From Tulasnella sp. 424 (Eukaryota; Basidiomycota; Agaricomycetes; Cantharellales; Tulasnellaceae): 37,861 bases of DNA. The stretch lies in contig WSUB01000270.1 in the NCBI GenBank assembly GCA_019633425.1, forward strand, positions 1 through 37,861, given 5' to 3'. The translations under genes were made by a program, and so were the position numbers. The notes below the pieces were generated by a model. The model had not been told where the DNA came from, searched no databases, and saw only the letters and a program-made list of their open reading frames with translations. Each line of letters opens with the position of its first letter. The stretch's first letter is position 1. Below, in pieces: positions 33,239 through 37,861 of this stretch.

Positions 33239-34960
33239 GGGCATTCGAGCATCATGGGGGTCGATATTTGATTGGAGACAGAGGTGCAAGTCACGCACGT
33301 GGCGCCCGAATTTCATTTCTGTATGGTCTGTTGAGCGAACGGCCCACTTTCCACCATCTTATTCTACCGGTTAATAGAACTATTCCGGCATGCTTTCGTA
33401 CGTCTCGCTCCCAACTCCCTTGTATTTCCGTAATGTCGTAAACGTCACATTATCCTAATCGCTCGATGTAATGACACAAATGATTCCGAACAACGGGGGT
33501 AGGAAGCTGATTCTACGGCAGCACCGTCGCAAACTGGGAAGTGAGTCTCATCGTCAACGACTCTCAACACCCCCCTCCCCCTTTGAGCTACTTAATGTCT
33601 GTGTCCTATCCCTTTGCGGTCTTGCCGACACTGTCCCTCCACCTGTTCCCATCCGCGAGCACCATTTCGTCCATCCACTTCTCCGCGAATATGGGGATTG
33701 GTCGTTGAAGCGTCCTCAGCTACCCATTGACACTGAGAATTGAGCGAAGGGAGGAAGGGAGAGTAGTGCTTGCGCGATGCCTATAACGCTAGGAGTCAAA
33801 CAAAAACGCGGGGGGTGAGCGCTAACGAATCTGAAGTTGATCACGTGGTGACAGGCAGAGGTTATCCACGAAACAGTGCGTCATTCCCAGGAAAGGACCT
33901 TTCGGGACCCCCGTTCCTGATGACGAGTACAAGAGGTCCCCCAACACTTGATCGCATCCTCGGCTCCCCTTCCCCATGTGGGCCCCATCATCATTTCATT
34001 CTTATCGTCTTTCGTCGGGCCAGGTACCACGGCGCGTTAGACGGGGTCTATCTCATCCGAAGCCGCTTCAATGCCTCGGCTCCCTGATCAGGTCCTGCCC
34101 TTACTTCCTATGAGATCCAAACGAAGAGCTGAAGAACCCATTCGATTCACCAGCTATTTCGGTCTGTTACTCGATAACATGCACTCCGTTCTGTGTGCCT
34201 TTTTTTAAGACTCAATGGACTCGGAGGGCTGTGCGGATTTCGCGGGTTGTTCTCCGCGCTGCAACTGCGAGGACTCATGGCTGAGTGAGTCCTACGGCTC
34301 GCGGACCAAAAGGGGATGCGTGGGACCACCCAACATGGTCACCTCTCACCACCATCCCCTCTCTGCCCTCTCCGCGATAGCGATGTCTTTTCACCCACCC
34401 CCATCCCATTCTTCTCCTCCTTACTGTCTTGGGGGTGCCTTTGGTCTTCGTACCCCCCTCAGGGCAGCAGTTGGTCATCATCCTGGTGGTGACTGGCTTG
34501 CCCAAACTGGAGTCGAATGGAGGTGTCGGGCGAAGACGACATAAGGATATATGTATGTCACCAGATCTACTACCCATGTATGTATATAGCAGCCCCAGCG
34601 GGAGGGAGCGAGCTGGGTCGTCTGAAGAAGCCAGCCACCAATGGATTCTTGTTTTGGATTTCCGATGTCTAGCCCGAGTAACCGTTGCTTCGACCTTTTG
34701 AAATTTTAGACTCGTGTGTAGTGTCATTTCAGGCTGTCATGGAAAGGTCCTGGGTCTCCGCAGCGCGCGCCGTGGCCATACATAAATTTCTTAGTAACCA
34801 GCTTTGAAAGATCCTTGGATGCAGTACTTTTCTGACTTGTCTGGCTTGCGTGTTCGAGGTTGTGATGGCTGAACTTGTCGTTGGGGAACAAAACGCGTAG
34901 AAGCGAGGGCTAACAGGGCAAAGCATACCGGCCATCACCCTCACCCTCGGCAGTCCACGA
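33239..34960. repeat. Post-kinase flank, copy 3, with an insertion
   Basis: The first 600 bp match the flank after kinase 1, including GATCACGTG at 33839-33847. Homology resumes near 34810 (GATGCAGT...TTGCGTGTTCGAGGTTGTGATG). The 0.9 kb in between (about 33870-34800) has no match elsewhere in the window and no convincing gene. An open frame of 150 codons on the minus strand (34275-34727) has no recognisable features. Confidence 0.65.
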
Positions 34961-36437
34961 TGCCAGCTCTCCTCCAGCCTCTCATGGACACCTCAAACTC
35001 TCCAACAAACCATCAAAGAACCAAATTCAAAGGAAAAGAAGAGCCACGCCTTCGCTACTACAACACCTTCCATCTCGTCGACGTCAGCCAAAACTGAAAT
35101 TCCAGATCCGGTCTTCCTGCTCGGTCTCCCATCGCTGCTCTTCCATCCTCCAGACCACTGTAATCACGTCCCATCCCTGCGCGCTTCGTTGAACGCGTTA
35201 AGCAAGTGCCTCTCGTTACATTCCAGCCCAGGCGGAAATGGGAGTGGCGTGTTGTCTTTCGAGCAGGAGATGCAAGGCGTACGGCACGCAGGCCGAAATT
35301 GGGCTCAAGTTCGTCAGCGCTGGACTCGGTGGTTACGAAGGACCTGAGTGGGCGAGGGGAATCGAGAGTGAGGTGAGCAGTTGCGCGACGACCACACATT
35401 TCGCATTGGGTTGATCTCGCGTTGTTTACCTAGATTGAAGAAGCCCATAGACCAAGGAGTAGGTCTGAATACGCGAATATGAAGCACGTAGGACTAACTC
35501 CCCACTCTCAGACCAAGCTCTGTCAACAGGTGGGTGACATTGTCGAGTTATCTATTGAGTGGGAGCTGATGCGCTCGGGCAGATTGCGTCCCTCCGACCT
35601 TTTCGGTCTCATTTTTCAATCATGCGAGCGCACCTCCTCCTCTTGCAAAACCAAGTCAAAGCATGTCGCGCTACTCTCAAGAGGGAGACAACCGGTCTTA
35701 ACGCGTACGACTCTCTCTAGGTCTCAGACAATTGAGCACCACTGAGGTGTATTCCATCCCGTAGCGCCGACCACTCCTCAACCGTCTACACCTGCTACTT
35801 CACTTATATCACCGCATTGCTTTCCTCAACGTCCGCTCAACCTCCCGATTACTCCAACGCGTTATCAACCCTCAAAAGAGTCCAGTCGATCGCACACAGT
35901 CTGGGCCGACAAGCAAGTCTCAACTTTGGCTTTTGGGCAACCCCGTCTCCAAGTGTTGATGCGCGCCGAGGTTGTGGGAGCGACGTGCGAATCGGTCGAA
36001 GGGGCTTTGGGCTTTGCGTTCGAAGAAGAGATGGCCAGCGAGCCACCCAGCAGACGGATGGCGAGACCGACGAGTCGGGCTCGGTCGTCATGCAAACGGA
36101 AAGCCAACAATCCACGTCTTCGTCCTCCGCCACCGACGCTACACCGCTCATACTCTTTGCATGAAGATCCACGTCCTTATGCTTGGCATCCTCTACCACA
36201 CTCGAATCTCCAACTCTAAATTCGCTTCGACCCGACTCACCGCGCTCCACAACCTACTCGACTCTGACTCTCTGGAGAACTTCCCCGCCGGTGCACTCGG
36301 CGTGACATGTACAGCTGGTCCCCCCCTTCCATCTTAAGGTCACGCATCCAAGGATATTGTACGAACTCGCCTTTTTTGGTCAGCGGGTGTGTAAGCGGGG
36401 TGTAGTGGGCAGGAAGCCGAAGAGGAAAGTGTTCGTG
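34961..36437 (+). pseudogene. Scc4/Mau2-like cohesin-loader fragment, copy 2
   Basis: Same cassette as 27271-28745: FLLGLPSLLFHPPDHCNHVPSL, GGNGSGVLSFEQEMQ, GLGGYEGPEWA, QQVGDIVELSIEWELMRSGRL, ALLSSTSAQPPDYSNALSTL, THPRILYELAF and VGRKPKRKVFVKEGLG. It extends slightly further 3' than the other copy before joining RPN6 sequence. Frameshifts separate the segments, for example after EQEMQ and around 36320-36390, so no single protein is encoded. Assignment to the Scc4/Mau2 family is tentative. Confidence 0.55.
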
Positions 36438-37341
36438 AAGGAAGGCTTGGGCGTGTGTGTTTTGCTCTCGAAGGCGATGATCGCGACCAAAAGACTGCGA
36501 TCGTGAAGCTCGGCCAGATATATGCGAATCAGAAGAATACGGAGAAGCTGGAAGAAGTCGTTTGCTCGTTTCGAGCAATTCATGTCATCAACAGCGAAAG
36601 CCAAGACCGCGAAACTCAGTGGGCGACACCAACCGCAGGCTTGTCTTGTTCGCTGACCGGGAGACTTCCCAGTCAGGACGCTCATCGACTTCTTCTCATC
36701 TATCCCCGGATCCGAATCCAGTCAGAAACAAGTTCTGGAGGATAACATCGCCTGGGCTCGACAGGAGAAGCGGATATTCTTGAAGCAGAGCTTGGAGGCG
36801 AGGTTGGTCGCCCTGCACCTCGAGACCCAGTCCTACCGTCCCGCACTCGGCGTCATCGACGGTCTGCTTAAAGAGTTGAAGAGGCTTGGCGATAAACTCA
36901 TATTAACCGAGGTGCATCCTCTGGAGAGCCGCGTCTATCGGGGCATTGGCAACTTCCGTCTCGGAAGTTGTTGGACAGGGAAGGGCCCAGGTGGAAGCCA
37001 AGTACGTGGTGAAGCCAAAATACGGCCCGGGCGATCGTTTGGCTGACGCTATGTTCTAGGCTCTCTCAGATGATTCTCGACAAGATTCTTTCGGGAGTCT
37101 TAGACCAGGGTCGAGGTTGCCTCATTATCTTTGACCCTCAGGAGGAAGACGTACGTCGGTGGCTGGGTCACGAGGATAAACCCTCTACTAACTTACCGGC
37201 GTAGGCATTATACGGCGATGCTATCAAGACCATTGAACAAGTCGGTAAAGTTGTGGACTCATTATACGCGAAAGTGAGATTGCCCCGTCTCCTTCTAATG
37301 AAAACCCTGCTGATCGACCTGTGTTGTAGACCGTCCGGATA
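36438..37341 (+). pseudogene. RPN6 pseudogene fragment, copy 2, internally deleted
   Basis: Starts in the end of RPN6 intron 1 (TTTGCTCTCGAAG), then exon 2 ([19 protein letters not shown]), with a 1-bp insertion near 36579 that shifts the frame after SFRA. Exon 3 follows intact in another frame ([18 protein letters not shown]) and then jumps at about 36957 from GGCAACTTCC straight into late exon 7 (GGAAGTTGTTGGACAGG). Exons 4-6 and their introns are lost. Exons 8-10 and introns 7-9 are nearly identical to the intact gene, which indicates a recent copy. Confidence 0.9.
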
Positions 37342-37786
37342 GCATAGTCCTTATTATATAACCCTACCCTCTATGTTAAATACAAGCGAACTTGCATTTC
37401 GGTCGGATGCGTAATTGTGATAATGGGAATATCAGTGATTGTCAGGTTAGGTTCCCCGACCACACCAATACCTCGTGCGCAGCCTTTACGGCGGCGGCTC
37501 GAGCCCGGATTCCCATAATATCTTCACCAGCCCCCGTCCATTCTCATCAGCCGGCGCCAAGTGCCACACGTTCCCTGCGCGCGCATCATCGATGATCACC
37601 GCCCTAGGAAATAATGTCATACTACATCTCACAGAGTTGTTCTACAAGGCTTAAGTAGATATGAAAGCCCAGAAACATAGTGAAGGTTTATGGGACATCC
37701 TACAGGATACATTGACATACGACTACCTCCTCCTCGATCCCACCTTGTCGGTGGCAGGACTATCCGGTGTCGTACGTCTCCGATTA
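37342..37786. repeat. Duplicated RPN6 3' flank and start of a further pre-kinase flank
   Basis: Matches 17922-18350: first the RPN6 3' flank, then TATCCGGTGTCGTACGTCTCCGATTA, the left edge of the pre-kinase flank. The match is cut at TA (37785-37786), where a mobile element begins. Confidence 0.8.
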
Positions 37787-37861
37787 CTGTACTATTTCGG
37801 TGTTAGCGGATGTCCCGTGTCCCGACCCCCCCATCCGCCCGCTAATTTTACACCCTGTCCC
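37787..37861. mobile_element. Left end of a TA-inserted element, cut by the window edge
   Basis: Begins CTGTACTATTTCGG, identical over 12 bp to both ends of the 12092-12364 element, immediately after a TA. The homologous flanks at 18331 and 22765 continue uninterrupted past this TA, so they are empty sites. Whether it carries a transposase lies outside the window. Confidence 0.65.

Noticed and set aside
34275..34727. 150-codon minus-strand frame in the copy-3-specific insertion
   Set aside because: Low-complexity composition, no recognisable motif, and no counterpart in other flank copies.

Overview
The window is a piece of a filamentous basidiomycete genome, most likely an Agaricomycete. 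Genes are dense and split by 43-68 nt GT-AG introns. The protein repertoire is typical of that group: orphan F-box/leucine-rich proteins, gag-derived N-terminal domains, and tyrosine-kinase-like (TKL) kinases fused to repeats. I cannot name the species from sequence alone. I assembled exon structures by hand; for every multi-exon CDS given here the exon lengths sum to a multiple of three.

Left part (1-16 kb), ordinary and accessory genes. Position 418-3595 (+) is a 923-residue relic of the fungal 2OG-Fe(II) oxygenase long-protein family that has lost its iron-binding half. Positions 4823-5739 and 6163-7645 (+) are two paralogues of a small beta-rich basidiomycete family; the second carries a retrotransposon-gag-like N-terminus. 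Position 8447-9672 (+) is a class I SAM methyltransferase. Positions 9913-11454 and 12666-14460 (-) are two F-box/LRR-like paralogues, separated by a 273-bp TA-flanked inverted-repeat element. Position 14591-16045 (-) is RPN7, which faces RPN6 (16163-17921, +) across 117 bp. Both encode lid subunits of the 26S proteasome.

Right part (16-37.9 kb), an unstable tandem array. Downstream of RPN6 lie three tandem copies of a kinase-TPR gene (19124-21846, 24043-26851, 30511-33238). Each has 8 exons, a TKL kinase domain with intact K/HGD/DFG/APE motifs, a very long activation segment, and nine highly similar 40-residue TPRs. Copies 2 and 3 are each followed by a degenerate cassette: a fragment resembling a fungal Scc4/Mau2 cohesin-loading factor joined to an RPN6 fragment that lacks exon 1. 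Flanks before and after the kinases are also repeated. The window ends at the start of what looks like another copy of the pre-kinase flank, interrupted at a TA dinucleotide by an element whose 12-bp end matches the 273-bp element near 12.1 kb.

How it fits together: the array appears to have grown by segmental duplication of a kinase-TPR unit that carried along pieces of neighbouring housekeeping genes. The kinase-TPR reading frames stay open while the hitch-hiking RPN6 and Mau2-like pieces decay, so selection seems to act on the kinases. Their architecture (kinase effector plus near-identical superstructure-forming repeats) recalls fungal NLR-like sensors, but that role is inference.
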